A stretch of 64,000 nucleotides of DNA from Pelobacter seleniigenes DSM 18267 (GCF_000711225.1 NZ_JOMG01000004.1:1-64000); one strand, 5' to 3'. Shown: positions 42,738 to 52,428, counted from the first letter of the stretch. Translations and numbers: made by a program. The notes: generated from the sequence alone by a model not told the origin.

Positions 42738-44318
42738 TCAGGTACCGAGCGAATCGGATAGCACAGCCCGGTTGCGGCCGTTTTCCTTGGCCTGGTAGAG
42801 CAGGGCATCGGCTCTAAGGATCAAGGTTCGTTCGGTCGTTTCAGGGGTTGGGATCAAGCTGACGCCGCCAATACTGCAGGTGACATAGTTCGCAGCCTGG
42901 GAAAAATCATGGGGCAGGGCTGCCTGTTTGATGCGGTTGCCCAGATTGTTGACCAGTTGTTCCATCTGGACCAAATTGGTATTGCTGAGCAACAGGATGA
43001 ATTCTTCCCCGCCGAAGCGGGCGACAATGTCGTTGGAACGCTGCAGGGTTTTCCGCAGGATTGTGGCGACTCTTTTGAGACATTTATCACCGGCAACATG
43101 GCCGTAATGATCGTTGTATTGTTTGAAGTGATCGATATCGAGCATCAGCAGGGCAAGCGGGGCCTTCTCCCGGGCCGCCCGGCCCAGTTCACGTTGCAGC
43201 AATTCGCCGAAATAACGCCGATTGAAGAGTTTGGTCAGTTCATCGGTGCGTGACTGGACAATCAGCTGCTCGTTCAGATTCTCAATTTCATTCAGCATGA
43301 GGTTGGCGGCGCGCGTCATTTCCCTGATTTCATAAGCGCCTTTGACTTTAAGCCGCTCATGAACGGTTCTTTGCTGCGCAAAGGTTGAAAATCGTTCCGC
43401 CAGATATGATGTCGGCCGCACCACCACGCGATGAACCATGAGAACATTAAGCAGAATAACCAGAAGTCCGATCGCTAAGACAATTAACAGGGTGTGTCGA
43501 AAAACCTGCCGGATCTTTTGATCCAGTGAGCGTTTGATTTCAGTGTGAAAAAATATCCGGTTTTTTCGGTCACTGTCGAGGATTGATATGTCAAGCAGTG
43601 CTTTTGAGTCGTTGACGAAGTAGACCTTTTCACAAAACTCACCGAAGCTTTCTTCTGGAAGACATTCGAATCCTGATATGTTTTCCGAAGCTTTTAGCTT
43701 AAGCGGTTTGCCGATAATCCGGCTGATTTTTTGTACGAACGCCCTGTCAATCAATTTGATCAAGAGTAGGTAGCCATCGACGTATTCAGGCTGGCCGGCC
43801 AGGCTGATTGGATGAATCACCGCCCAGAAATTCAGTTTTGCTTCCGGGTTGAAGAGCAGAATTCGGTGAACTTCTTGGCGGAGGGAGTCTGTAAACAGAT
43901 CTTTTTTGGCCTGTACCTGTGAGACAATCTCCTGAAATTCTGTTTGGGTTTCTTTCTTGATATTGGGGTAGGAAAAATGGCTGCTGAAGTTTGTATCGAG
44001 AAAAAGGATTCCATCGATCTCGACATTGTTTAGATAGTTCTGACTGAGATTTTCCCTGATAAAGTCAAGATTGCCATTCTGCATAAAGATGTAGGTTTTG
44101 TCCCGCTCACCCCAGTCTTTTGCCAGCGTGACAAGTCGGTCGATTTCATTTTGAATGGTACGGATGATCAGCCTGTTTTCGGTTTTGAGGGTTTCCTTTT
44201 CGGTCTGATCCAGAACGGAAAAAGCCTGGTATTTCAGGCCGCTGTAAATGGCTAAGCCGGCAATGGAAAAGATTAATAGCAGATGCAGGAAGAAGAGGTT
44301 TTTGATCCGCATTTTCAT
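42738..44318 (-). CDS. Diguanylate cyclase with CHASE4-type periplasmic sensor
   Basis: 526 residues. TM1 lies at about 8-26, a periplasmic domain with the CHASE4 feel (LVTLAKDWGERDKTYIFMQ, VEIDGILFLDTN) at about 30-265, TM2 at about 275-297 with a short HAMP-like stretch, then GGDEF (about 355-520). The active site is GGEEF (ARFGGEEFILLL); the RxxD inhibitory site is not obvious upstream. It makes c-di-GMP in response to an external cue. AGGAG precedes the ATG. It converges on the M48 protease gene. Confidence 0.9.
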   Translation of the reverse strand: MKMRIKNLFFLHLLLIFSIAGLAIYSGLKYQAFSVLDQTEKETLKTENRLIIRTIQNEIDRLVTLAKDWGERDKTYIFMQNGNLDFIRENLSQNYLNNVEIDGILFLDTNFSSHFSYPNIKKETQTEFQEIVSQVQAKKDLFTDSLRQEVHRILLFNPEAKLNFWAVIHPISLAGQPEYVDGYLLLIKLIDRAFVQKISRIIGKPLKLKASENISGFECLPEESFGEFCEKVYFVNDSKALLDISILDSDRKNRIFFHTEIKRSLDQKIRQVFRHTLLIVLAIGLLVILLNVLMVHRVVVRPTSYLAERFSTFAQQRTVHERLKVKGAYEIREMTRAANLMLNEIENLNEQLIVQSRTDELTKLFNRRYFGELLQRELGRAAREKAPLALLMLDIDHFKQYNDHYGHVAGDKCLKRVATILRKTLQRSNDIVARFGGEEFILLLSNTNLVQMEQLVNNLGNRIKQAALPHDFSQAANYVTCSIGGVSLIPTPETTERTLILRADALLYQAKENGRNRAVLSDSLGT

Positions 44319-44674
44319 TTTTCTTTGCTCCTAAACAATCCCCCCCATCTTTGGAATTTATCTTTTGTTTGGAATTGTCGGAGATTTACTTATTCTGCTA
44401 AAAAAGGCCACATCTCCATTGATGCAGCCTCTATTCCAGAGAGTAAAAATCAAACATAATGATTAAGATAATATTGTTTTAATAATTTTTTGTCAATGCT
44501 TGCTGCTGATGGTTTTACCCTGCGCTGTATTTTTCATTTCGTTCAGGGCAAAACTGGCAAGATTTTTGGTGAAGAACGATTTCTTTTTGCAACTGATTTC
44601 AGTACACTCACAGTCCATTCAGGCGGCGGTTTTGACTGCCGACTGAAAATTTTTACGGAATGGGGTTTGTCACC
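44319..44674. other. Divergent intergenic region
   Basis: About 355 bp between the divergent cyclase and kinase-like genes. An AT-rich tract at 44455-44495 is the likely promoter zone. A 62-codon plus-strand frame (44490-44678) has no ribosome-binding site and no recognisable domain, and I do not call it. Confidence 0.5.
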
Positions 44675-45322
44675 ATGATTATCGGTTTTGCCGGAAAAGC
44701 GGCCTCGGGAAAGACCACCGCAGCGAAATTTCTATTGCAACAGCAGGGGCTCGTTATTGAGGTTCTGCCCATGGCCCGGGCTTTGCGGGATGAGGTGGAG
44801 GATTTTATCCGTCAGGTCGGAGCGGCGGATAAAGTGCCGCTGGTTTATGGTGATCAGGCCGACAAGGTGCGGATTTTTTATATCGACCAAGCCCGGGCAG
44901 GCAAATGCTGTCCGCAGTGGGATGATTTTATTCAGGTCAATGCGGATATTCAGGATCGGCCCGGCTGCTCCGCCGTGACGGTCAGACGCCTTCTGCAATG
45001 GTGGGGCACGGAGTATCGTCGCGCCCAGGACCCGGATTACTGGACCAAGGCCTGGGAGCGGAATCTGGCAAAATACGATCTAACCACAACGCATATCCTG
45101 GTGGATGATGTGCGGTTCGGCAATGAGTTGGCGGTCATCAGCAAGCACGGCGGGGTTTTTGTGCGGATCGAGCGCCCCGGATTCCATGGCGCCAATGATC
45201 ACAGCAGCGAAAATTCCCTGGATCACGTACAGGACTGGGATCTGGTGATTCACAATGATGGCAGCCTGGCCGAATTCAAAGAACAGATCACCGCACAGGT
45301 CTTGCCCCTGTTTCAATTTTAA
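44675..45322 (+). CDS. P-loop deoxynucleoside monophosphate kinase-like protein
   Basis: 215 residues starting MIIGFAGKAASGKTTAAKFL (Walker A GKAASGKT). The segments WWGTEYRRAQDPDYWTKAWE and VDDVRFGNELAVI resemble phage-type deoxynucleotide monophosphate kinases (T4 gene 1 type). It would phosphorylate dNMPs. The ATG at 44675 is chosen because G-rich sequence lies about 9 nt upstream; the ATG at 44660 has none. It is a chromosomal gene without phage neighbours. It converges on the nitroreductase gene with no gap. Confidence 0.75.
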   Translation: MIIGFAGKAASGKTTAAKFLLQQQGLVIEVLPMARALRDEVEDFIRQVGAADKVPLVYGDQADKVRIFYIDQARAGKCCPQWDDFIQVNADIQDRPGCSAVTVRRLLQWWGTEYRRAQDPDYWTKAWERNLAKYDLTTTHILVDDVRFGNELAVISKHGGVFVRIERPGFHGANDHSSENSLDHVQDWDLVIHNDGSLAEFKEQITAQVLPLFQF

Positions 45323-46078
45323 TCAGCGTTTACCGACCGGGGCCAGGTAGACGGTAAATTCGTCCTTGCCGTCGATGCCCAGCAGTTGGTCCATCAACTC
45401 CTGATGATACGCCGCCACCGCACAGGTTCCGCAGCCGATCGCTTCGCAAGCCAGGTAGAGGTTCTGGCAGACATGGCCGGCATCAAGCAGAATAACTTTG
45501 TGGGCCGAGGTATGATAACGCCATTCCGTGCGATAGGGGAGCACGGTCCAGGCAAACACCACCGGGGCTGCGGCGATAAAGGTTTGCCCCAGTGTTGCCG
45601 GGGTGATTTTTCCCATCAGATCTGGATCGGTCGTTTCCTGAACCAGTGCATGTTCCAGCGGCAGATAGCGATAAACCCCGGCTGTCAACCCTGCGACCCG
45701 GGTCACCAGCAGATAGGTTTCAAAAGGGTGCCGACAGCCGGCCGATGGCACGGTGCGCTGGGCGCTTCCCGGGCTCAGCTCCTTTTTGATGCCCTGGCTC
45801 ATCCAGAGCAGGAAGGCCAATTCCGCCAAGGTCAATTCCTGCGCCGCGAACCGTCGCAGGCTCTGGCGGTTGATAATGGCATCGAGCAAGTCGGTGCCGC
45901 GGAATTTTTCCCAGGCTTCCGCGCCGGGCAGCTCAATCAACTGTTGATCTTTTTCAATAGGTTTCTGCAGGGATGGAACCGACACCCCGCGGTTTTGATC
46001 CGTGCGCCGGAAATCGATGGTGCGGCGTAACGAGTCCTTGAGAAAATCCCGATGCTTTTTGATCTGTCTTTTATCCAT
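45323..46078 (-). CDS. SagB-type nitroreductase-family dehydrogenase
   Basis: 251 residues of the FMN-dependent nitroreductase fold in its SagB/ThcOx form: INRQSLRRFAAQELTLAELAFLLWMSQG near residue 70, AGCRHPFETYLLVTRV, GVYRYLPLEHAL, LLDAGHVCQNLYLACEAIGCGTCAVAAY. SagB proteins oxidise azolines in peptide natural products, but stand-alone members like this one occur without cyclodehydratase partners, and no peptide-modifying genes are near. The function is therefore likely another FMN redox reaction. AAGGA precedes the ATG. Confidence 0.85.
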   Translation of the reverse strand: MDKRQIKKHRDFLKDSLRRTIDFRRTDQNRGVSVPSLQKPIEKDQQLIELPGAEAWEKFRGTDLLDAIINRQSLRRFAAQELTLAELAFLLWMSQGIKKELSPGSAQRTVPSAGCRHPFETYLLVTRVAGLTAGVYRYLPLEHALVQETTDPDLMGKITPATLGQTFIAAAPVVFAWTVLPYRTEWRYHTSAHKVILLDAGHVCQNLYLACEAIGCGTCAVAAYHQELMDQLLGIDGKDEFTVYLAPVGKR

Positions 46079-46369
46079 GTACCAGTCCTTCCAGATATTT
46101 TGGCCACATACTAACCGATCTTTGCAGCAGTTCCAGCAATAAATTTCTGAAAAACGTCATGAACCAGATGCTGCCCAGATTTCGCTCCTGGCGGCGGATT
46201 GGCGAGGTTTGCCGACGTTGTCCGGCAGTGGCGGAAATTCTACCGCGGCGCGTTGTGGAAAATGTTTTTTCAGGCTACCCTTTCAGGATAAGAACAGTTC
46301 CTCCGTTTGCCATGACGGCATCGGTAACTGACTGTGGCGCAGCGAATTTCTTCCTACAAGGAGGTCCCT

Positions 46370-47467
46370 ATGGAATCGTTTATTCCCTCTTATACTCCTC
46401 CCGATTTTACCCAGCCTGGCCTCAGCGATGCTCCCTCGGCCCGGTTTGAGCCGGCTCCGCAGGACGGGGTTGTCCCCGCGCAGTATCATGGCACCTCCAA
46501 CCATCCGGAATATGTTCATCTGGGCGAGGGGCGTTGGCTGCTGGCGCCGGAAAGCCGCATGGACGCGGTTCTGGTCCTGAAGGGGGATGCCCTGGAGGTG
46601 GTCGAAGCGCGCCGGGTCAGGCAGGGCGATCTGGTTGCGGTCGGGCGCACTGAAAATGGCGAAGAAGGAATCTTTGTCCATACCACAGGTTTTGTTTCCC
46701 CGGCTGAGACGGCGGTCGACAAATTTTCCTTTCGCACCCGTGGAACCCGGGAAACGCCTTTTTCCCGGTCCTATGACGAACTCTACAAGGTGCTTCGCCA
46801 TGATCGTGAGCATGGCAACATCGCCTGGGTGCTGGGTCCGGCGGTGGCCTTTGACAAGGACAGCCGAGACGCCATGCAGGGGCTGATCGAAAACGGTTAC
46901 TGCCATGTGCTGCTGGCCGGTAACGCCCTGGCCACCCATGATCTCGAGGCGGCCCGTTTCCAAACCGGCCTCGGGCAGAACATCTACTCGCAGACCCTGC
47001 AGCCGCTGGGTCATTACAACCATCTGGATATCCTCAACGAGGTTCGCAAACGCGGCTCCATTTCACGGACGATTGTCGAACTGGGGCTGGATAACGGTAT
47101 CATCTACGCCTGTGAGAAATGTCATGTCCCGTATGTCCTGGCCGGTTCCATCCGCGACGACGGGCCCTTGCCCGAAGTTATCGGCAATGTCTACCAAGCC
47201 CAGGATGCCATGCGCCTGCACGCTCGCAAAGCGACCACGGTCATCGCCCTGGCCACCCAGCTGCATTCCATCGCCTTCGGCAACATGGTGCCGAGTTATC
47301 GGGTGATGCCGGACGGGGCGGTGCGGCCGGTCTATTTTTTCATTGTTGATATGACTGAATTCAGTGCCGATAAACTGGCTAATCGGGGCTCGGCCCAGGC
47401 CGTGGCGATACTGACCAATGTCCAGGATTTCATGATGAACCTGTGGAACAATCTCAGGCGGGGCTGA
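46370..47467 (+). CDS. TIGR00300-family protein, probable ornithine cyclodeaminase
   Basis: 365 residues from the ATG after AAGGAGG. It matches the TIGR00300 (LOR/SDH-like) family by overall sequence: MDAVLVLKGDALEVVEARRVRQGDLVAVG, FVHTTGF, AWVLGPAVAFDKDSRDAMQGLIENGY, LAGNALATHDLEAA, DNGIIYACEKCHVPYVLAGSIRDDGPLPEV. Members from archaea and the AgrE C-terminal half in cyanobacteria are ornithine cyclodeaminases that convert ornithine to proline and ammonia with bound NAD. The arginase gene starts 16 bp downstream, which supports ornithine as substrate: arginine to ornithine to proline. The enzymatic call is inference from family and context. Confidence 0.7.
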   Translation: MESFIPSYTPPDFTQPGLSDAPSARFEPAPQDGVVPAQYHGTSNHPEYVHLGEGRWLLAPESRMDAVLVLKGDALEVVEARRVRQGDLVAVGRTENGEEGIFVHTTGFVSPAETAVDKFSFRTRGTRETPFSRSYDELYKVLRHDREHGNIAWVLGPAVAFDKDSRDAMQGLIENGYCHVLLAGNALATHDLEAARFQTGLGQNIYSQTLQPLGHYNHLDILNEVRKRGSISRTIVELGLDNGIIYACEKCHVPYVLAGSIRDDGPLPEVIGNVYQAQDAMRLHARKATTVIALATQLHSIAFGNMVPSYRVMPDGAVRPVYFFIVDMTEFSADKLANRGSAQAVAILTNVQDFMMNLWNNLRRG

Positions 47468-47483
47468 CCGGGACGAGGGACTT

Positions 47484-48374
47484 ATGAGCAGAACCATCCG
47501 CATTATCGGCATTCCCATCGATCTTGGCCAGAGCCAGCGCGGGGTCGATATGGGGCCGAGCGCTATCCGCTACGCCGGATTGTCGACCCGTCTGCGCGCG
47601 CTGGGGTACGAATTACATGACTCGGGCAACCTCTATGTGCCGGTACGGGACACCCTGTCGACAACCGATCAGGAGTCCCTGCTCAGCGCCATTCGGCAGG
47701 TTTGTGAGGCGGCCTACGAGGCCGCAGCTCTCGCCGTGCGGGAGGGCGACATCCCGTTGTTTCTGGGCGGGGACCATTCCCTGGCCATCGGGACCATCGG
47801 CGGAGTGACCGCCGGAAAGCCGGTAGGCATTATCTGGATCGACGCCCATGGCGATGCCAACAGTCCGGATAGCTCCCCGTCCGGGAATGTCCACGGCATG
47901 CCCCTGGCAACCTTGCTTGGGACCGGCTATCCGGAGCTGCTCAATATCGGCCGGCCGGGCGCTAAAATCGCCGGAACGGATGTGGTCATGATCGGGCTGC
48001 GGGACCTGGATCGGGAAGAGCGGCGTTGGCTGAAACAGAGCGGGGTGACGGTTTATACCATGCGTGATGTCGATGAACAGGGCATGGGGGCGATTGCCCG
48101 GGCAGCCCTGAGCCAACTGGCCAACCACCATTTCCTGCATGTCAGTCTTGATATGGATAGCTTGGAGCCGCACGAGGCCCCGGGGGTCGGTACTCCGTCC
48201 CCAGGAGGTCTGAGCTACCGGGAAGCCCAGCTGCTGATGGAAACCATTGCCGATACCGGCAAACTGGCCGCGGTGGATATCGTCGAGATCAATCCCATCC
48301 TCGACCTTGAAAACCGGACTGCAAAAATTGCCGTGGAACTTGCCGAATCCCTGTTCGGGAAAAGTATCTTCTAA
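47484..48374 (+). CDS. rocF: Arginase
   Basis: 296 residues of the ureohydrolase family. The Mn-binding motifs are complete: GGDHSLAIG, DAHGDANSPDSSPSGNVHGM and SLDMDSLEPHEAPGVGTPSPGG. The arginase-type N-terminus (IRIIGIPIDLGQSQRGVDMGPSAIR) and NVHGMPLATLLG favour arginase over agmatinase. It splits arginine into ornithine and urea. It follows the TIGR00300 gene by 16 bp with GAGGGA before the ATG, forming a two-gene arginine breakdown unit. Confidence 0.92.
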   Translation: MSRTIRIIGIPIDLGQSQRGVDMGPSAIRYAGLSTRLRALGYELHDSGNLYVPVRDTLSTTDQESLLSAIRQVCEAAYEAAALAVREGDIPLFLGGDHSLAIGTIGGVTAGKPVGIIWIDAHGDANSPDSSPSGNVHGMPLATLLGTGYPELLNIGRPGAKIAGTDVVMIGLRDLDREERRWLKQSGVTVYTMRDVDEQGMGAIARAALSQLANHHFLHVSLDMDSLEPHEAPGVGTPSPGGLSYREAQLLMETIADTGKLAAVDIVEINPILDLENRTAKIAVELAESLFGKSIF

Positions 48375-48396
48375 GGGCGGCCAGGGGGAGAGGAAC

Positions 48397-48798
48397 CTAA
48401 CAGGTAAACAGGGCCGTCGTGATCCAGGCGGAGAGCTTTTCCTTTGCCTGGAATTTCTCAAAAACCTGTCCGGCATACAGTTCGGCTTCTGTCCGGTCTT
48501 CAGCCTTCCAATCCGATGAAATGATAGCCCTGCGGTGGCGGGGAATCTTGCACCCGAGCCGGTGAGTTCTTTTCAAAAAGTCTATGCCGTCCATCCCTTG
48601 TGGATTTTTGTGGTCGGTTAAAAGAAAATCGGTGCAGGGCGATGCTACCGGGCATGCGGTGATTCCGGGTTGGGAACAGATATAGCAGCCCGGATCGGAA
48701 AAAGCCGTCACTTTGACATCGAGAGCCCGGAATAGCTTGACCATGATGCTCAGGAAAAAATCATCATCATCAAAGACAACGGCATGGCGTGTCGACAT
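48397..48798 (-). CDS. Receiver-domain protein with Cys-rich insertion
   Basis: 133 residues resembling a single-domain response regulator: VVFDDDDFFLSIMVKLF (acidic pocket), LLTDHKNPQGMDGIDFL (phosphoacceptor Asp), AIISSDW (switch Ser) and VFEKFQ (Lys). Between the second and third strands is an insertion with four cysteines (CYICSQPGITACPVASPC) that could bind a metal or form a redox switch. GGAGG precedes the ATG. It converges on the arginase gene; no cognate kinase is adjacent. Confidence 0.75.
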   Translation of the reverse strand: MSTRHAVVFDDDDFFLSIMVKLFRALDVKVTAFSDPGCYICSQPGITACPVASPCTDFLLTDHKNPQGMDGIDFLKRTHRLGCKIPRHRRAIISSDWKAEDRTEAELYAGQVFEKFQAKEKLSAWITTALFTC

Positions 48799-49037
48799 AA
48801 CTCCTCCTGTCTCAACCGATACCCGGTCTGGTGGAACGGGGGTGTTTCCATTTTACCAAGGTTTTCGGGCCGATGCGTTTTTAGCCAGCAATGGATCGTG
48901 CTGTGGGCCATTGTGACCTGAGCATCTCATATTTTTCTTAAAGCTCAGGGGAGACTGCAAAGGGAGTGGAAAAAAACGAACGGCAGCTTAAAAAAATCTG
49001 GAACCGCTGAATCCGCCGTACTGTTCAGCGTTGCAGA

Positions 49038-52000
49038 TCAGGCCTCGGTGTTTCTGGCTCTCTCGGGGAAATAGCCGCTTGTGGTCTGACCTGCCATGTC
49101 GGATGCGCCCCAGAATGATTCGAGGATGTGTTCTCGTTCCTGTGCGGTAAAACCATCAGCTTCAAGAGCAAGCGCATAACGTTGGAGAACTTTTTTGGCC
49201 GGCACCCGCTGAGCGAAGTGGGTGTGGAGGTTATACAGCTTCCTGACCAGAACATCATGGGTCGGATCAACCAGCAGAGCCCTATTGGCAACGGTGATCG
49301 CTTCATCAGGGTGACCGGACTCAACCAATAGATCAAACCAGAATTGCGAGCCTTCCAGGTTCAGTAACAGCAGATCCTGCGCCTTCAGGTGCCCCTGGTC
49401 ATTTAAAGGGATGCCCTGGAGAAAGCCCCCCTGCCAGAGAGTCAGTGCCGCGGCAAAGGCCAGATCCGCCTGCCAGAATTCCTTTTTGCGGACGTGGCGG
49501 ATGCCCTGCCGGATCTTGCTGGTAAAATCGATAAAGTCAAAATAACAATTTTCCAGGCAGAGGACACCATTTTGCAAGGTGAGATAGTCTTTGGCCGAAG
49601 GGCTGAGCAGAATATTATCCAGGAGTTTACGCAAGCGTGAAATGAGATTGTCGAAGCTTGAGCGGGATTTCAGGGGCGGGCTGTCCGGCCAAAGTTTGAC
49701 CTGGATGTCTTCCAGAAGCAGCTGATGCTTTGGCGCTACAATCAGCAACGCGAGCAGCTGGCGCATGCTGGGAGACAGATCCATATGCGAGATCTGCCGC
49801 CCATGACAAGAAATTTCAAGTGTCCCCAGGCAGTTGATCGTCAATTGATGCAGCGGGCGACCGTCTTCCAGAAAAGACATCCGCAGCCGTGAGGCAGACA
49901 GCTTGGCTAACGGTTCCAAAGCCAGTTTTTGTCGCGCGGCTTCTGCCAGGAGGTCGGTCATCACCTCCGGGTCCCAGCCGTAGAAGGATTGAAATGCACT
50001 TTTGGAAAGACAGTCGGCCATTTTGGTTATTTCTCTGGTGGCCAGCTGCTGTTTCTCTTGTTGCAGATAGGTCCAGGCCCGGTAGGCATGAAGACCGGGG
50101 CGGATAAAAATTTCGCCGCTATTGATGGATATGTCCAGTGCTTTGTGGAGCAACTCCAGCGCTTCCGGGTATTGTCCCAGCCGCGTCAAGGTCGCTGCGA
50201 GCAGCAAATTGTTCATCGCAATAAAATCCAAGCCCCCGGCCTGTTGTCTTAAGCGGAGAGACTCCCGGAGGGCTTGAACCGCTTTGTCGGCGTGGTTAAG
50301 CCGGGCCATTGAATAGGCCTGGTACTGCAGGTAAAGGCTGCGCATATGTGGCAGGGTGCTGCCAAAGTCACTGGCCAGGGCGACTTGCAGAATGTCCTGC
50401 ATGCTGGGATCATCACCGCGAGCCAGGGCCAGGTCGAGTTGCCACATGCGGATAAGAGCGCCAAAAGAACTGTGTTCAATCAGCTCTTCACCATAACACT
50501 TCAGGTAACGACGCCGATGAAATTCAAAGTCAGCGCGCCTTCCTTCATTGATGAGAAGATTCAGGTGAGCCAGTTGCAGGGCCGCTTTATTGACCAGGCT
50601 TACCTGCGGGCTTTGCAACAGCGGCAGGGACTGTTCCACTTCCCGGCGGCAGGACGTCAAGTCTCCGGCAAACAAATCCCGATAACAGCGGGCCATGCGC
50701 GCTTCAGCTTCCAGGCCTTTGCTGTTCAGCCGTTTTGCTTCGGCCAGGCCGAAATCTGCGAAAGGGTGGGTTCGTTCCAGATCGACACTGAACAGGGTCA
50801 GACCGATGACAAAGACATTGGCCGCATGTGCCTGCTGCATGGCATCCAGGGCATGACGCCGTTTTTCATACAGGGCAATGCCACGCTCCAGTCTTTGCCG
50901 GCCGGTCTCGAACTGACAGTCGACCGCGGAATGGAAATAGACTAACTGCACCAAGGCCAGGAGTTCTCCGGTTTCATTCCCCTCGCGGATGAATCCTTCC
51001 AGGGCCAGTTCAAAAAAGCTTCGCGCAGTTGGCGGGGCGCTGTCCAGGAGGATCACGCCATTATAAAACGCGAGCCAGGGATAATGGGGGTAGACCTGTT
51101 CAGCGATCGGGGCGAGTAGACTTTGCAGCGTGACCAAGCGGTTGCTGGCCAGCAGGTCCATGCCTATTTTGCTGAGAACGTCCTGGGCCGCGTTGAAATC
51201 AGCTGCGCGTAAAAAATAGCCCAGAGCAATCTCTGCTCTTGCCGGGGCATACCATTGGCCGGCTTGCCCCCAGATTTTTTTGATCTCCTGGTCCGACAAG
51301 CTGTTTTTGGCAAGGGTGGTGAGGCAGTCACGAAACAGATGATGGTAAGAAAAAACGGTTCGCTGCGGATCCAGGGAGCGAATGAAAAAATTTTGGTTTT
51401 CAAGTAACGCCAGTTTTTCCTGAATCGCTGGATCTTCGCCGATAATGGTGGCCAGTCCTGCAGGGATCTCATCCAGCAATGACAGGCGGATCAGCGCGGT
51501 TTGCAGCTGGCGTGGCAGATTGCCTAAAATCTCCTCTGCAAAATAGTTGAGAAACGTATCCGGGCCCAAGGCTTTTTGACTGATGCTCCCAGGCCGGGGG
51601 CCTGCTTTTTGCCGGGAAGCAAGGAGTAAGCCCATGATCCAGCCTCCGTTAGCCTGGAACAGGTCATTCACCGTGGCGGATGAAACCGCAATGTTCAAAC
51701 AGTCATTGAAGAGCGCGGCAATTTCCTGCCGGTTCAGGGATATATCGTCGTTGCGAAGAATCACCGCCGGGGGTGGAGGGTGCTTTCCCAGCAGGACAGG
51801 AAAGACCGGCTGGCGGGATATCAGGAGCAACTGCACCTTTTGGCGTGGTGCGATCAGCAGCGCAGTCAATACGCTCTGACTTTGGAGCCGCCCGTTTAGC
51901 AGATGCAGGTCATCCAGCACCAGGAAAAACTCGTTGACCAAGTGATTTTCAAGATCCTCGAGTAAAAGCTCGGCCAGCTGAGAAACCTGTAGTGGCAGGG

Positions 52001-52325
52001 GACCTTTCTGCGCTAACCAGTCCTCCACTTGCGGCGCGCGGAATTCAGGCAAGGCGTGCCGCAAGGTGTCCAACAGTTCAAGGAGCAGCAGGACCGGGTC
52101 GCCGTCGTCCGGGGCAAGTTGCAGCCAGGCGAATTTTTTCCCGGTGCTGCTGAGAAACTGAACCGCCAGCTGCGATTTGCCCTGGCCGGGTTGTCCTTCG
52201 ATGACGATGGTGTGCCGGTCTGCCTGCAATTGGGATTGCAGCCCGTGAATGACCTTTTTGCGCAGCAGATGCCGGGCGGGGTCAAAAAGAGGAGGGCTGA
52301 ATTTTCCATGCTGGATCGGATTCAT
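49038..52325 (-). CDS. Large MalT/SARP-like ATP-dependent transcriptional regulator
   Basis: 1095 residues. The N-terminal STAND-type ATPase (about 20-330) has Walker A EGQPGQGKSQLAV and a Walker B-like FFLVLDDLHLL. A long helical TPR-type region (about 350-800) follows. The C-terminal part (about 815-1075) has a winged-helix segment (SPSMRQLLALLIVAPKHQLLLEDIQVKLWPDSP) and a bacterial transcriptional activation (BTAD) TPR domain as in SARP regulators. Such proteins bind a small molecule or protein, oligomerise with ATP and activate transcription. No clear ribosome-binding site precedes the ATG. The target genes are unknown; the divergent or nearby Lrp/ald genes are candidates only by position. 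Confidence 0.8.
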   Translation of the reverse strand: MNPIQHGKFSPPLFDPARHLLRKKVIHGLQSQLQADRHTIVIEGQPGQGKSQLAVQFLSSTGKKFAWLQLAPDDGDPVLLLLELLDTLRHALPEFRAPQVEDWLAQKGPLPLQVSQLAELLLEDLENHLVNEFFLVLDDLHLLNGRLQSQSVLTALLIAPRQKVQLLLISRQPVFPVLLGKHPPPPAVILRNDDISLNRQEIAALFNDCLNIAVSSATVNDLFQANGGWIMGLLLASRQKAGPRPGSISQKALGPDTFLNYFAEEILGNLPRQLQTALIRLSLLDEIPAGLATIIGEDPAIQEKLALLENQNFFIRSLDPQRTVFSYHHLFRDCLTTLAKNSLSDQEIKKIWGQAGQWYAPARAEIALGYFLRAADFNAAQDVLSKIGMDLLASNRLVTLQSLLAPIAEQVYPHYPWLAFYNGVILLDSAPPTARSFFELALEGFIREGNETGELLALVQLVYFHSAVDCQFETGRQRLERGIALYEKRRHALDAMQQAHAANVFVIGLTLFSVDLERTHPFADFGLAEAKRLNSKGLEAEARMARCYRDLFAGDLTSCRREVEQSLPLLQSPQVSLVNKAALQLAHLNLLINEGRRADFEFHRRRYLKCYGEELIEHSSFGALIRMWQLDLALARGDDPSMQDILQVALASDFGSTLPHMRSLYLQYQAYSMARLNHADKAVQALRESLRLRQQAGGLDFIAMNNLLLAATLTRLGQYPEALELLHKALDISINSGEIFIRPGLHAYRAWTYLQQEKQQLATREITKMADCLSKSAFQSFYGWDPEVMTDLLAEAARQKLALEPLAKLSASRLRMSFLEDGRPLHQLTINCLGTLEISCHGRQISHMDLSPSMRQLLALLIVAPKHQLLLEDIQVKLWPDSPPLKSRSSFDNLISRLRKLLDNILLSPSAKDYLTLQNGVLCLENCYFDFIDFTSKIRQGIRHVRKKEFWQADLAFAAALTLWQGGFLQGIPLNDQGHLKAQDLLLLNLEGSQFWFDLLVESGHPDEAITVANRALLVDPTHDVLVRKLYNLHTHFAQRVPAKKVLQRYALALEADGFTAQEREHILESFWGASDMAGQTTSGYFPERARNTEA

Positions 52326-52428
52326 ATGAATTCACGATTCGGTGAAGGCAACAGGCCTGTTCCTATGCCAGGGAACCCGCGAACAGCTGCGGGATTCAGG
52401 TGATTTAACAGTTGTAAAACGAATATTA

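Noticed and set aside
44490-44678. Small 62-residue gene upstream of the dNMP kinase-like gene
   Set aside because: No ribosome-binding site, no domain, and it overlaps the preferred start of the next gene.
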